A DNA stretch of 64,000 bases from Chamaecyparis obtusa. Taxonomy: Eukaryota; Streptophyta; Pinopsida; Cupressales; Cupressaceae. This document shows positions 24,868-35,665 of this stretch, in pieces. Position numbers and translations under genes: made by a program. The notes beneath the pieces are model-generated. The model was not told the DNA's origin. It saw only the letters and a program-made list of their open reading frames with translations, and searched no databases. The stretch spans positions 438,501 to 502,500 of the forward strand of contig BSBK01001874.1 of NCBI GenBank assembly GCA_027943335.1. The letters are read 5' to 3'. How positions within the stretch are numbered: position 1 is the first letter of the stretch; each line of letters starts with the position of its first letter.

Positions 24868-27441
24868 ATGAGGATCATCTGCTAGAATGCCAGGGGCTTA
24901 AATGCCCCTAGCAAATGGTGTCGTTTCAAGCATCAAATAGAAACAAGCAAGGCCAATTTAATCCTCATACAAGAAACAAAATGGAGTAAAGAGGAGCAAG
25001 AGGCAAAAATGAAGTTTTGGAGACAGCAAGAAGGTTTTTTTGTGGAGTCAAGGGGTGCATCAGGTGGGATAGGTGTATTGTGGGATCTTTTGAAGGTAAC
25101 CTACTCATTAGAATCAACTCATGCTAATTGGATGATGATAATTTTCAGAGATTAACATAGCAACAAATTTTGGAAGGTGATCAATGTTTATGGACCTATA
25201 TCCATAGTGATGAAAAGGGAGACTTGGGAAAGTATCTCGCAGGAATTAAGTAGGCATAGAGAGGAGAAAGTGAGAATTGGGGGAGACTTGAATGCCACAT
25301 TGAATAACTCGGAGAAGTTTGGGAGATTAAATACAACTAGAACTCAGCAAGGTTTTCAGAAGTTTGTAGACAAGAATGAGTTGAGAGAGGGAGAGGCCAG
25401 AAATGGAAAATTCACATGGACCAATAAGAGGCAAGGTTTTACCCACATTGAAGAAAAATTGGATAGATTCTTCTTGTATGGGGATTGGGCAGAAGAAGCA
25501 TAGATGATTGAAGCATCTATACTACCTTTCAGTGGTTTTGATCACTTCCCAACCCAATTGCAAGTTGCTGCTAGAGCCCCGTTCAAATTTGAAAAGATGT
25601 GGTCTAGAAATCCAAACTTACATGATCTACTGAAACAATGGTGGAATGAAATTTGAATAGTGGATCAAACTGACATGTTCCTATTCAGCAAGAAACTGAT
25701 ATATATTAAAGGAAAATTGAAGGAGTGGAATAGAACTCATTTCAAGAATATATTTGTAGAGAGTGCTCCGATTGAGAAAGAATTGAGAGGATTAAATGAG
25801 ATAGTAATAAAGAAGGGTATGGGTGAAGAAGAATTTAAAAAAGAGAGAGCCCTCAAGACTGAGCAAGCTGAAATCATGGCCAGAGAAGAATGCTATTGGA
25901 GACAGAAATCCAAGGAAGTTTGGCTCAAGGAAGGTGATAAAATATCAAATTCTTCCATAATACACCGGTGGTCAACAAAAGTAGAAATAAAACTACTGAG
26001 CTTGTGAGGGAAGATGGAACTAGTGCTCAGAATGGGGAAGAAATAAATCACGAAGCAGTAAGGTACTTCAAACACTTATATAATCAGGAGAATCGGAGTA
26101 AGGAGGAAGATAGGGAAAAAAAATTAGATAGAATACTGTCTACCTTCACAGTAGTACCAAATAAAAAGCTTAACAAAACAATAGATATGGAAGAATTGAG
26201 AAAGGCCACTTTTCAACTTGGGCCTGATAAAGGACCAGGCCCAGATGGATTTCTAGCTTGTTTCTATCAAATTTACGGGGATAGCATTAAGGAAGATCAG
26301 CTAAGAGCGGTGGAAGAGTCAAGAAAAAAAAAGCAATAGTATTAGGGGCAGTCAATCACACTTTTATAGCTCTAATTCCTAAGAAAAAAGATGCTTCCAG
26401 CTAAGGATTATTGGCCAATCGCACTTTGTAAGACTATACAAGATTATCACCAAGATAGCTGCAAATAGGCTAAAAAAGTTGCTAGATAGATTGATATCGG
26501 AGGAGCAGAGTGGCTTTGCTCTAGGCAGATCCATAGTAGAAGGAATCATAATTGCTCAAGAAGCAGTTCACACTACAAGGAAACTCAGAATGCCTAGCAT
26601 GATAATTAAGTTGGATATTTTAAAAGCTTGTGATCTAGTAGATAGGAGTTTTTTGCAAGAGGTGTTAACCAATTTTGGCTTCAATGATGCATGGGCAGCT
26701 TGGGTAAGAGGTTGTATTGATCATCCCAAATTCACTGTGTTGGTCAATGGAGTGGGGAAGGGATTTTTTAGCACCTCAAGAGGTATAAGGCAAGGAGATC
26801 CCCTTCCACCGTACTTATTTATAATCATGGTAGAGGCGCTTGAGAGAAGTATAGCAAAGAAGAGGGAAGAAGGCAAATGGGCTGGAATTTAAGTTACTCC
26901 AGGGGTTGAGCCGATAACACATCAATAGTTTGCAGATGATACCTTACTGTTTGGAACAGCAACAAGAAGAGAAGCTAGGGTAATTAGAACACTACTAGAT
27001 AGTTATAGCAAGGCATCAGGACAAATCATTAACTGGAAGAAATCTGAAGTTATCTTTCTCAATTTTCAGTTGGGTCTCCAAAGGGACATAGCACGAATCT
27101 TGGGCTTAAGAGTGGCTAGCTTTCCTCGGAGATATTTGGGTATGCTGCTGTTTTGCAATATAAACAAAAAGAGCTACTAGGAAAAATTAATGGAAAGCTG
27201 CAAACAAAAAATAGGATTATGGAAAGGGAAGTGGCTGACCTCGGTTGGGAGACTATTGATGGTAAAGGTAGTTCTTTCATCACCCCCAATATATTCAATG
27301 TACTACATGAAATTACCCGCAGCCGTGGAAAAATCACTCAACCAAATCATGAGGAAATTTTGTTGGAGTGGATCCCAGGAGGAGCAGAAACTTCCTTTGA
27401 TGGCATGGGATAACGTTTGCAATATGAGGTGGTCTACTTAG
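24868..27441 (+). pseudogene. L1-type LINE ORF2: endonuclease and reverse transcriptase
   Basis: Starts at 24868 (MRIIC, then a TAG for Trp, NARGLN). The AP-endonuclease domain shows LILIQETKWSKEEQE, SGGIGVLWD, INVYGP, IGGDLNATLNNSEKFG and SGFDHFP (the usual SDH site is altered). RT begins around 26180 with LGPDKGPGPDGF, then EEQSGFALGRSIVEGIIIAQ, MIIKLDILKACDLV, SRGIRQGDPLPP, the catalytic FADDTLLFG at about 26930 and RRYLGM. It ends at 27441, before the zinc-binding C-terminus, where a tandem array takes over. At least six stops or frameshifts. No polyA tail. Confidence 0.85.
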
Positions 27442-27520
27442 CAGACTGCTTGTTTTGCTTATCTATTTATACTTCATCTCCTCTATCTAGAAAATCAGAG
27501 AGGTTCTTGTGAAAGGGTGT

Positions 27521-27893
27521 CTTTATTGTCTTTCCCTTAACTAGTACTGCAATAGGGTGCCCTAGCAGCCCTCCCTTGATTGCAGACTCCATAGGAAAGC
27601 TATTTGCAGTAGGGTGGCCTTACTATCTTTCCCTTAACTAGTACTGCAATAGGGTGTCCTAGCAGTTCTCCCTTGATTGCAGACTCCATAGGAAAGCTAT
27701 TTGCAGTAGGGTGCCCTTACTATCTTTCCCTTAACTAATACTACAATAGGGTGTCCTAGCAGTTCTCCCTTGATTGCAGACTCCATAAGAAAGCTATTTG
27801 CAGTAGGGTGCCCTTACTATCTTTCCCTTGACTAGTACTGCAATAGGGTATCCTTACAGTTCTCCCTTTTTTGCAAACTCCACAGGAAAGCTA
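27521..27893. repeat. 97-bp tandem array, about 3.8 copies
   Basis: Repeat starts can be timed by CTAGTACTGCAATAGGG at 27541, 27638, 27735 and 27832, a constant period of 97 bp. Within each unit two similar halves (TGCAATAGGGTG and TTGCAGTAGGGTG) suggest an older half-unit duplication. Non-coding. It abuts the broken 3' end of the LINE. Confidence 0.9.
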
Positions 27894-28366
27894 CAATGTA
27901 GGATGGGGGAATTATTGTGCCAAGGGCACATGAAATAGTCTACAAGAGGCTCCCTCATGGTTCATACCCATTTTGGGACTCTCCACCTCCATGTGACCAG
28001 ATTAGTCTGCCTTTCCCTCCACAAACCTCCTATCCTATGTTCTTTGCCATGTTATTCATCAGGTTACTCTCCTACCCTAAGTATTGCATGCACCATCATA
28101 AATATACATTTATCTAAAAGGTTGAAATTTAAAACTCAACATAATAATCATATGCATAATTCTAAAAGGAAACTTATGTTTGTTCATTACTAATTTAATT
28201 TTTCTTAAACAATATAATAATGACTTCTCTCTGTTATGAGTGCAATGTTCTGTAGTAGGGTTGTGACAAGTTGTTCATTGCTCCATAGCTTCTATCCTAC
28301 ACATTAATCTTTCATGGTGAACGATTTATGTATATCTTCTTCTACCTTGCAGGATGGCAGGATCAT

Positions 28367-28378
28367 GCTCTGATACCA
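28367..28378 (-). other. PBS of a minus-strand LTR element
   Basis: TGGTATCAGAGC on the minus strand, two bases from an LTR end GGGGACATTACA (28381 on the plus strand). No gag frame follows in the 900 bp to its left, so the element is non-autonomous or badly deleted. Confidence 0.75.
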
Positions 28379-28380
28379 CT

Positions 28381-29000
28381 TGTAATGTCCCCTTCTGGAA
28401 CTATTAAGTTTTTGGGGACTCTTCGCTTAGAATCCCAGTTGCAAATGACTTCTTTCTCTAAAATACCTTGGTAACACTTAGGATGATGATAATGATGATA
28501 CTTGATTGCATTGATGATGGATGATAAAGTCCCCAAGCTAAAGTATTATTGACATCTTAGTATATTTTGTCGAAAGCAATTGTAATGTCCCCAGCAATGA
28601 GACTACAAATGGTGTCCCTGAGGAAATAATGGTTTCCATGATGATAAGAGCGAACCGCAATATACACTTCTCTTGTTCCCTCTAAGATATTGTCTTTCAA
28701 GTAACCATCAATCTTTCGAAAGACTTCTAGATCTTCTCTAAAAGCCACATATAGAAGTAGTGGCTCTGATATCTCAATAAAGGAAAATCTTACATAAGAT
28801 CATGAACTCATAAGGATGAAAATAACAAATGGAAACACAATGCAAATTTAAGCAAGCTCTACGCAGACTGCATGATATCAAATATATTAATTAATATCTT
28901 CTCTTGAAATTAATAATCCATAGCTTAATTCCTTTTTCCCCCCTCCCAAATGATGGTTTGTCCATATATATATACCTTAAGAGGGATGAAGAAATACGTC
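28381..29000 (-). mobile_element. LTR piece(s) of the TGTAATGTCCC group
   Basis: Starts TGTAATGTCCCC next to the PBS. A second TGTAATGTCCCC lies at 28581, and a PBS-like GATATCAGAGCC (minus strand) at about 28758, so two related pieces appear to be stacked. Between them a 63-codon minus frame (28557-28748) is open but matches no known gag. Outer edges were not determined. Confidence 0.45.
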
Positions 29001-29359
29001 CTTTGGCTGTGATTATGTTGGAAAAGTGGCGTCTTTTGTTATATTTCACATTTTAACTAAATACTTTAGCGATTATAATCTTAATTCAACAGTGGTTATA
29101 TTATGATGTCATTGTATTCATGTGATCCATATAGCCATATTAGTATATGGTCATGTTGATCTATTATCGCCGGAACATGTTGTCTTACGGTAATACCCGT
29201 CTAAATTGCAACAGAATGTTGAATATCTCTCAATAGTCATGCTTTATCCACTTTCACCATTTCTTGATTGCTAACAACTTAACAGCTATCAATGTAATCG
29301 CTGCTTAGCCGGAATGTTGATTGTTGTCATCATATACCATTCTGTTATAATTAGTATAG

Positions 29360-29590
29360 ATGCTTGTGGCGGCATCCATACTACTTATTTGGTTGTGCTG
29401 GTGCAGTCGTGTAAAAGTTGCAGGTGAGGATGGTTTAGCAGCATTTTCTTATAAGGATATAGAATTCGCTACAGGAGGATTCAGAGAAGAAATAGGAAGC
29501 GGCGCCTTTGGACAAGTTTATAAAGGCGCACTGCCTGACGGCAGTCCAAATGCCATGAAGACTCTTGACAAACCGATTGCCTGGCATAGT
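29360..29590 (+). pseudogene. receptor-like kinase exon fragment
   Basis: Encodes a transmembrane segment (LVAASILLIWLCWC), a basic stop-transfer (SRVK) and the start of a protein kinase: FSYKDIEFATGGFREEIGSG, then GAFGQVYKG (glycine-rich loop) and AMKTLDKPIA with the ATP-binding Lys. This is characteristic of plant S-domain/lectin receptor-like kinases (SD2-5-like). It stops abruptly near 29590 where minus-strand retroelement gag begins; the rest of the kinase is absent. It is a broken host-gene fragment, either old or captured and moved. Confidence 0.75.
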
Positions 29591-29599
29591 TTCTATGAT

Positions 29600-29783
29600 T
29601 CTCAAGGGTGTGAATTAGTGTGGACCGATTTAGAACATCAATTAGTTGTGTCAGCTTGTTCTGCAACTCCCTTTGTTCATGTATCACTTGATCTACTTTG
29701 TTTCCCATGTTTCCTTCTTCTCCCATGCCTATCTCTCTTTGTCCTCTCTTCCCTCTCCTATATGTTATTAAGGGTTTGCTCAT
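29600..29783 (-). pseudogene. gag N-terminal fragment of element F
   Basis: The minus strand reads MGNKVDQVIHEQRELQNKLT, then QLIDVLN, a coiled-coil gag start. It follows a mutated PBS (TGGTATTAGAG, 29807-29817) and an LTR end at 29820. The frame is cut at the receptor-kinase junction near 29600, so only the first part of the element remains. Confidence 0.6.
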
Positions 29784-29819
29784 TCACCTTTGGTTAGGAT
29801 AAATATCTCTAATACCAAT

Positions 29820-30902
29820 TGTAATGTCCCTTTCTCTGGTTATATGGACACTACGTGAGTTTATGGAATTCCTTATTCGATTGTTTACCTTATATAATGA
29901 AAATGTAAATGTGGATATACGAATTACTTAATTATGAATGCAGTGACAGTGAAATATGAATACAATGATAATGAACTATATATGACTGGTAATTCCAAAT
30001 GCTACAATAATGAATAGTATGTATGACTGGCAATTCCAAATGCAATGACAATGCAATAACAATGTTATAATATGAATGCAGTGATAATGAATTATATCTT
30101 AATGTACATATGACTGGTAATTCCAAATGCAATGAGAATCCTCTCGATATGGATGATAGGTAGTTCCAAGCAATACTGCAGTCCCAGAATGCAGTTTATA
30201 TATGATGGTTGTTTCTGAATTTACAATATATTATATGCACTATATCCTGTATAGTCGTCTTTGATCTTCGAATGTATTATATGCTACAAGTAACATGATT
30301 TCAAAGTAATCTCTGGGCAGAGATATGTCATCTCTGATATTTAGAATTATATATGCAATCTTCTCTGTCACACAAGCTGTCTCAGATATGTATCTGTTGA
30401 TATATGCTCTTCTATGGATGTCGTCTCTCATATACGATTATGATGCTTGCACCAGCAGTTGCTATCACAACCTTTCTATGCTCTATACACGAGCAATTCC
30501 ACAAAGGGAAAATATAAATAAATAATATCAAATTTTCTTATCAACATTTGGAGAGTTGATCAGGTAATATAAATATGTGCTGAAGAGGCACGATGGAAAG
30601 ACGCTAATCTTTATAACCAGTAATTGTTATTTACTCATAATAATCACTTGTGATTATTATGAGTAATCAAATATGATTAGTCATAATAATCATAAGTCAT
30701 TTTGATGTTATAGTGAATGCGAGCCCGGGAAGACCATCGGCTGCATTGTATCATTGCTTTGTCAGCCTGGAATACCGTCGGCTAGGAAGATGTGCATAGT
30801 CCAAGTCCATGAGTCGGAAGTGATGCTCGACCATGGAAACAATAGTCTTGATGATGCCCATTCTCATCGGCTTCATAATATGCAAAGATGTATGAGAATT
30901 AT
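29820..30902 (-). mobile_element. LTR of element F, target of element E
   Basis: Begins TGTAATGTCCC at 29820 (plus strand), next to PBS and gag. It contains AT-rich repeats (GACTGGTAATTCCAAATGC occurs near 29980, 30030 and 30113) and a perfect hairpin at 30631-30666. Element E is inserted at 30902 with a 5-bp TSD, so the LTR may continue after 36467. Its outer end was not identified. Confidence 0.5.
30631..30666. repeat. perfect 17-bp inverted repeat
   Basis: TTACTCATAATAATCAC, a 2-base loop, then its exact reverse complement. A partial third copy (TCATAATAATCATAAGTC) follows at about 30679. It would form a cruciform or RNA hairpin. Its place in an LTR could mean a transcript-end structure, but that is a guess. 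Confidence 0.9.
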
Positions 30903-31205
30903 TGTTGTCGGGATATTTGAATGTACCGGTTATTATATTAATAAAGTATTATGTTAGCCTCGGTCGTTAGTGATCAAGAGGTTAGATAGTTACGTCACAA
31001 TGTTTCGGTCATGGCCCTTTGGGTAGTTTATATACCCTCTCGAAGGATGGACACGGGATATTAAGGTATTATCATTATGATGTAAATGTACTTGCCAGTC
31101 TGGAATGACTAATGAAAGTATTTATTATTCTCTGATATATTTTGTGTTTAATATATTTCCTGTACTATGTCTGTGCAACACTAAGTTTACCCCAGCGGGA
31201 AAACA
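30903..31205 (+). mobile_element. 5' LTR of element E
   Basis: 303 bp, TG...CA. A TTTATATACCC stretch at about 31027 is a likely TATA box. It matches the 3' LTR at 36160-36462 along its full length. Confidence 0.95.
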
Positions 31206-31207
31206 TT

Positions 31208-31220
31208 TGGCGCCGTTGCC
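31208..31220 (+). other. PBS of element E, tRNA-Asp type
   Basis: TGGCGCCGTTGCC, two bases after the LTR end. It is complementary to the 3' end of plant tRNA-Asp (GTC), the primer used by many Tat and Athila elements. Confidence 0.85.
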
Positions 31221-31322
31221 AAACGAATCTAGCAAGTACGGAATGAGTGGACGGATGGGAATACCATTGGAGGAGAATATCTATGTGAGGACGAATGACG
31301 ACAAAATCATTGAATAGAATTT

Positions 31323-32096
31323 ATGCCTAATCAATTGAATAAAAATAGAAATTTAAAGAAGGAACTCGAAGAAGAACAAGCCGCTAGACAAGCCGTACTC
31401 GCACAGCAGCAAGCCGAGCGGAGGGAGAGATTCCGAAGATTCGCCGAAGGACTACCAAAGGGAGTAAGTGAAGGCGAGGGTCTGGAGGAATCTGACTGCA
31501 AGGCCGAAAGAAGTGACAAGGACCGCCAAGAGGAAACAAGGAGCTTGTTCGGGTCCTTAACCTTAACCCCACGGACGGAAGCGAGAGAAGCTCGAAGGAA
31601 GGAAGAAGAGGAGGCCGCACAGAGGGCTTTGATTCCCGCACAACAACGTGAACGCCGATATAGGCTAAGGCAACTTGCCCAGGACCAGCTTGTTGGAGGG
31701 TTGCCCGAAGGGAACCTCGGAAGTGGTAGGGAAGGTGCACAGGTCGATGAGGAGCAGTTCACTTCGCCGGAGCATCGGAGAGTGCAGAGTAGGGAGGAAC
31801 TACTTGAGGAAACACAGTTGAGAAAATTCTTCCTTCAGGAAGAGAGAGATCGGTTTGAGGGTCTAACCCGTACACCAGGTGCGGAGAACCAAACCCACGG
31901 AGAGGACAGTACGGTCGAAGGTGCTACAAACGCACATGCGAACCCTCCGTTGGAGCCAAGAACTCCACACACTATGATCCCACCAGTTACGCAAGTGCCA
32001 CAAGGGCCAGTGCCAGGAAGTGCGGGTACGAGTGCTGGCACAGGCAGCACCGAATCCACCGCGGAGACAACACCAAGTAACCATGGCCACGAGTAA
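31323..32096 (+). CDS. charged coiled-coil ORF upstream of gag, element E
   Basis: 257 codons without interruption from MPNQLNKNRNLKKELEEEQA. The N-terminal two-thirds is rich in Glu, Arg, Gln and Ala with strong coiled-coil character and two similar segments (RRERFRRFAEGLP and ERRYRLRQLAQDQL). The C-terminus is Pro/Thr/Gly-rich and disordered. Its last 14 bases overlap the gag ATG (32083) in another frame. A separate ORF before gag is known in Ogre-type elements of the Tat lineage. Function unknown; perhaps a split-off gag N-terminus. It is intact. Confidence 0.65.
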   Translation: MPNQLNKNRNLKKELEEEQAARQAVLAQQQAERRERFRRFAEGLPKGVSEGEGLEESDCKAERSDKDRQEETRSLFGSLTLTPRTEAREARRKEEEEAAQRALIPAQQRERRYRLRQLAQDQLVGGLPEGNLGSGREGAQVDEEQFTSPEHRRVQSREELLEETQLRKFFLQEERDRFEGLTRTPGAENQTHGEDSTVEGATNAHANPPLEPRTPHTMIPPVTQVPQGPVPGSAGTSAGTGSTESTAETTPSNHGHE

Positions 32097-33795
32097 ACAA
32101 AAATTGCCCAAGTTCACAGGCCAAGCAAAGGAGGATTCTGTTCAGCATTGTCGAACTTGTGAAACTATATGGACCGCCAACGAGGTTACAGACGAGGACG
32201 AATGGATCAAACAGTTTCCTGCTACATTAAGGGAAGGAGCCATTGACTGGTATTCAGATGTAGATTAATCAGGCCTGACGACATGCAGCGATGTGAAAAA
32301 GGCTTTCCAGATGGAATTTCAGTTGTTAAGGGACAACAATGAGATTTTGGCTGAGATTTATAATACGAAGCAAGCGAAGAGCGAGTCTGTTCGTGCCTAC
32401 GAACAGCGACTGAAGGAACTCATCAGGAAGATGGAGTCAGCCCCGACCGACGAACTCAAGAAAAGGTGGTTTGTGGAGGGACTAAAAACTTCCCTTCGGA
32501 AGAAAATGAAAATTGTCCCGCCCACATCGTACAGCAACGCATACAACCATGCAATGGATTTGGAGAGCAAATGTAAGACCTCTAGGAAGACTAAGTCTTC
32601 GGATGATGAATCGGAGGCGGAAAGCAACGAGGGCGAATCGAGTAAGAAAGTGCTTGCCCTACAGAAAGATCTGGAGAGGATGATGAAGGAACTGAAGGCC
32701 ACCAAGGGAGGCTCGAGCAAAACAGAGAAAGACACCGTGTGGTGCACAGATTGCAAAGAAGCAGGCCACACAAAAGATTCTTGTCCCAAGAAAGCCTTTT
32801 GTGACATCTGCCAGATAGCGGGACATTCCATCAAAGAATGTCCCTACAATCTAAGGGCCAGGAATCAACAAGTGCTCTTCACCCAAAAGCAACCCTCCAC
32901 GTCTGGAGCCGGCAGTCAACAAAATGCTGCATCATCCGGCAGTTACAGAAACAACCGATGGGGAGGCAGAGGCAATAATGAGAACAATAATTCGCCGCGG
33001 ATCCAGTATGATGCGAAGGGGAGACCTATGATACAGTGTAGAAATTGTAATCAATGGAGACATTTTGCCCGTGACTGCCAGACAGAGGCTCCCGCTATGC
33101 AAAAACTGTGTCGGTGGTGCGGACCAAGGGACCACAAGGATGCTAACTGCCCAAAGCCCGGCTATAACATCCTAGACATGGAACTAGGGGGCACTGAGAA
33201 GATCTTGGCAATTACACGCAGGCAAACCAAGAAGGCCACATATCCTGACTCTCAGACGGAGAAGCAAAGGATGCTCGAGGTGAAGGCCGAGATCGAGAAG
33301 GGTATGCAGGACCGAAGGGACTCCACAGACACCGGCACTTCTACCCGAGTCATGGCAGAGCAAAATATCCTAAGGCAGATGATGCAACTGGAGATACTCG
33401 TAAAGGTCAAAGACCTAGAAACAATGTCGCATCTGAAAACGACCCTATTCCTAGGACAAAAAATTCTAGCAAGCACGTCCAAACGGACGCAGGTTCCCAG
33501 CGGCTCCACAGCCGACCCCATGACGTTGTCAATAAACAGTGGACGAAACCCTACAGTGGTGGAGATGGGTATCTTGGGTACCATCCTCACTAACATGATT
33601 GTTGACAGTGGATCTAGGGTGAATGTTCTACCGGAGGAAACTTGGAAGAGCCTCGGGAAACCAACACTGTGGCCGCCAACCTTCAACCTGCCAGGGGCCA
33701 ACCAACATGGCATCAAGCCCCTCGGAACCTTGATGGCGCAACAGGTAACCATCGGGACCCAACCATTCCTCTTGGACTTTGTAGTATTCCCCTAA
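32083..33795 (+). pseudogene. gag-protease of element E
   Basis: Starts MATSKQKLPKFTGQAKED. The gag capsid domain has IKQFPATLREGAIDWYSDV, and a TAA at 32266-32268 where Lys is plausible. Then come VRAYEQRLKELIRKM, RWFVEGLKTSLRKKM and at least three CCHC-type knuckles: CTDCKEAGHTKDSC, CDICQIAGHSIKEC and CRNCNQWRHFARDC, plus a fourth, CRWCGPRDHKDANC. An aspartic protease follows with IVDSGSRVNVLP. At 33793 a one-base shift ends the frame, and the protease continues in the next frame from 33794 as LKQKGYDAILGRGW. One stop and one frameshift make it non-functional as read. Confidence 0.85.
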
Positions 33796-34640
33796 AGCAG
33801 AAGGGGTATGACGCCATCCTAGGAAGGGGGTGGCTGGTGACTACCAGGGCCAACCATAACTGGAAAAAGAACATCCTGTCATTTGAGAAAGGGGGAAGGA
33901 AGTTTGTGATAGATCTCACAACGCAAATGGTTAGGGAAGAAATGGCATCCTCCTCCGATTCAGAATCAGACGACGTAATAGACGGAGGGGAAGGAAATAT
34001 GGAGCCCAATGCCAAACGGATACTAAAACTAAAGGATGATACAGATTCCATGGACGGTCTATTCCACTGGCAGATGGGCGATTATGAATTATTCCCGCCA
34101 TCCTGCAACATACTGAAGATCGAGGAAGCCTAGAGTGAGTTCCCTCCGAAATATACAGCATACTGAGAAGGGGAAGCCCAAATGAAAGAGAGCCCTGCCC
34201 ATGAGTTTCGGAAGGAGGAACCAATCCGGTACAAAGAAGCAAAGTTGAAAGAAATAAACCTCAGGGATGAGAAAAATCCGAAAACCATCCTCATGGGAGA
34301 TGACTGGAATCCTGTGTGGAAGACCGCAGCCTTCAAAATCTTTATTCTCCTTATGTATGGGCAAGAGACCGTGGTCCCTGTAGAATTTATGGTTCCAAGC
34401 TTTTGAATCGCCATTGAAAACAGACTCGGCGATAGGGAGAGGGAACGGCTGCACACTCTGTGGACTCTCGACGAATCACGGATACATGACGCCATCAACA
34501 GGACCAAATTGAAACCTTGCCCAAAGAGGATGAACCCAAGAGGAAGGATAGAACAACTGAGAGGATGGAAAACGACTCCAGAGGTCAGGCAGGCGACCCG
34601 AGAGCCGTCCGTACGGGCGAGCAGAGAAGCATCTAGACGG
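33796..34640 (+). pseudogene. protease end, RT leader fused to integrase tail, element E
   Basis: After the frameshift: LKQKGYDAILGRGWLVTTRA, WKKNILSFEKGGRKFVIDL, then an acidic linker to KIEEA (stop at 34131). Next comes KEINLRDEKNPKTILMGDDW and AAFKIF, the leader just before a Ty3 RT. Without a break it passes into LMYGQETVVPVEFMVPSF, then a TGA and IAIENRLGDRERERL, which belong after the integrase core. The junction, near 34350, marks removal of RT, RNase H and integrase. Typical full-length relatives carry several kilobases there. Confidence 0.7.
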
Positions 34641-34702
34641 TAAATTAGACTAAGAATTGAAATAAATAAAAAATTAAATTAAAAAAATTTTAAAAGAGGG
34701 AA

Positions 34703-34880
34703 AACGTTGTACGGCCCAAGTTGAAGAGGCCACCGTACAACCAAGTTTAAAAGCTTACCGTATGGCCAAGGTTACAAAGGCTACCGTACGGCTTAAGTAT
34801 AAAAGGCCACCATACGACCAAATTAAAGAAGGCCACCGCACGACGCAGTATGTAAGGCTAATGTACGGTCAAAGAAGCAA
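34703..34880 (+). repeat. 26-bp tandem repeats with CGTACGG cores
   Basis: About six to seven units of 25-26 bp, each of the form GGCCACCGTACGGCCAAG..AAA. Further single CGTACGG or CCGTACG motifs are scattered to about 35340. The core CGTACG is palindromic and recurs at least ten times between coding remnants and ORF3 of element E. Confidence 0.8.
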
Positions 34881-35520
34881 ACTGCCGAACACAATGAACG
34901 CAGTCTGTCGTAAGATCGCGCCCAACCATCACTTCCGTACGGTCGTACGGCCACGGCATAGGGGCAGAAAGGAAAACCATACAACAACGAAGGGATACCA
35001 CGCGAGCACACAATGTACAAAAAGGCAGATATTGTCGTACGGGCCATACGGCCAAGAAAGTAAGTCACAGACCTGTACGATCCAAACGCAGCTGTTAAGA
35101 CACACCCGTACGACAGTAGAGAAAGCGAAAACTGGAAAGGGAAAAGGACGCGGGTTGTGCCAAGGATAAATAAGGATCATCTTTTTCATTCCGTACAGCA
35201 GGAAGGAAGCCAACAAAGAGGGAAAGCGAATAGAAGACTGTACGGATTCCAATAGCCAAGTACGGCAAGAAGGAAGAGTAAATGGCATAAAATGAAAATA
35301 AGAGGATCGTACGGCTAAGAGCCAATAAGTAGGGTACGGTATGAAAACAGAATATAGTTATTGACAGCAAGGACTAGCAGTAGGGAGGAGAAGGTTCTAA
35401 AAAAAAAACGATGACAAATCAAAACAGTGTACCGAAGGGACGGACATAAGTAGGTAGTGAAGAAAACATAAGTGGTTGGCAGAAAGAGTATGGGATCGGA
35501 CGAAAATCACAAAAAAGGTC

Positions 35521-35600
35521 TCTGCCCCAGGACCCCGCGAGGGTGCTGCCCCTCGACCCCGCTGGGGCCGTTGCCCCCTAGACCCCCAGTCAATTCAATT
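35521..35600 (+). repeat. GC-rich tandem block
   Basis: Two to three imperfect units of about 27 bp around GACCCCGC..GGG..GCTGCCCC, much more GC-rich than the surroundings. It comes just before the coiled-coil ORF of element E. Confidence 0.6.
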
Positions 35601-35665
35601 ATCAGCCTTTGGGGAGTGTGACTAGTTGATGAGACCCGAAGCTGCTGCAAGCATGGAGTGTCTAC

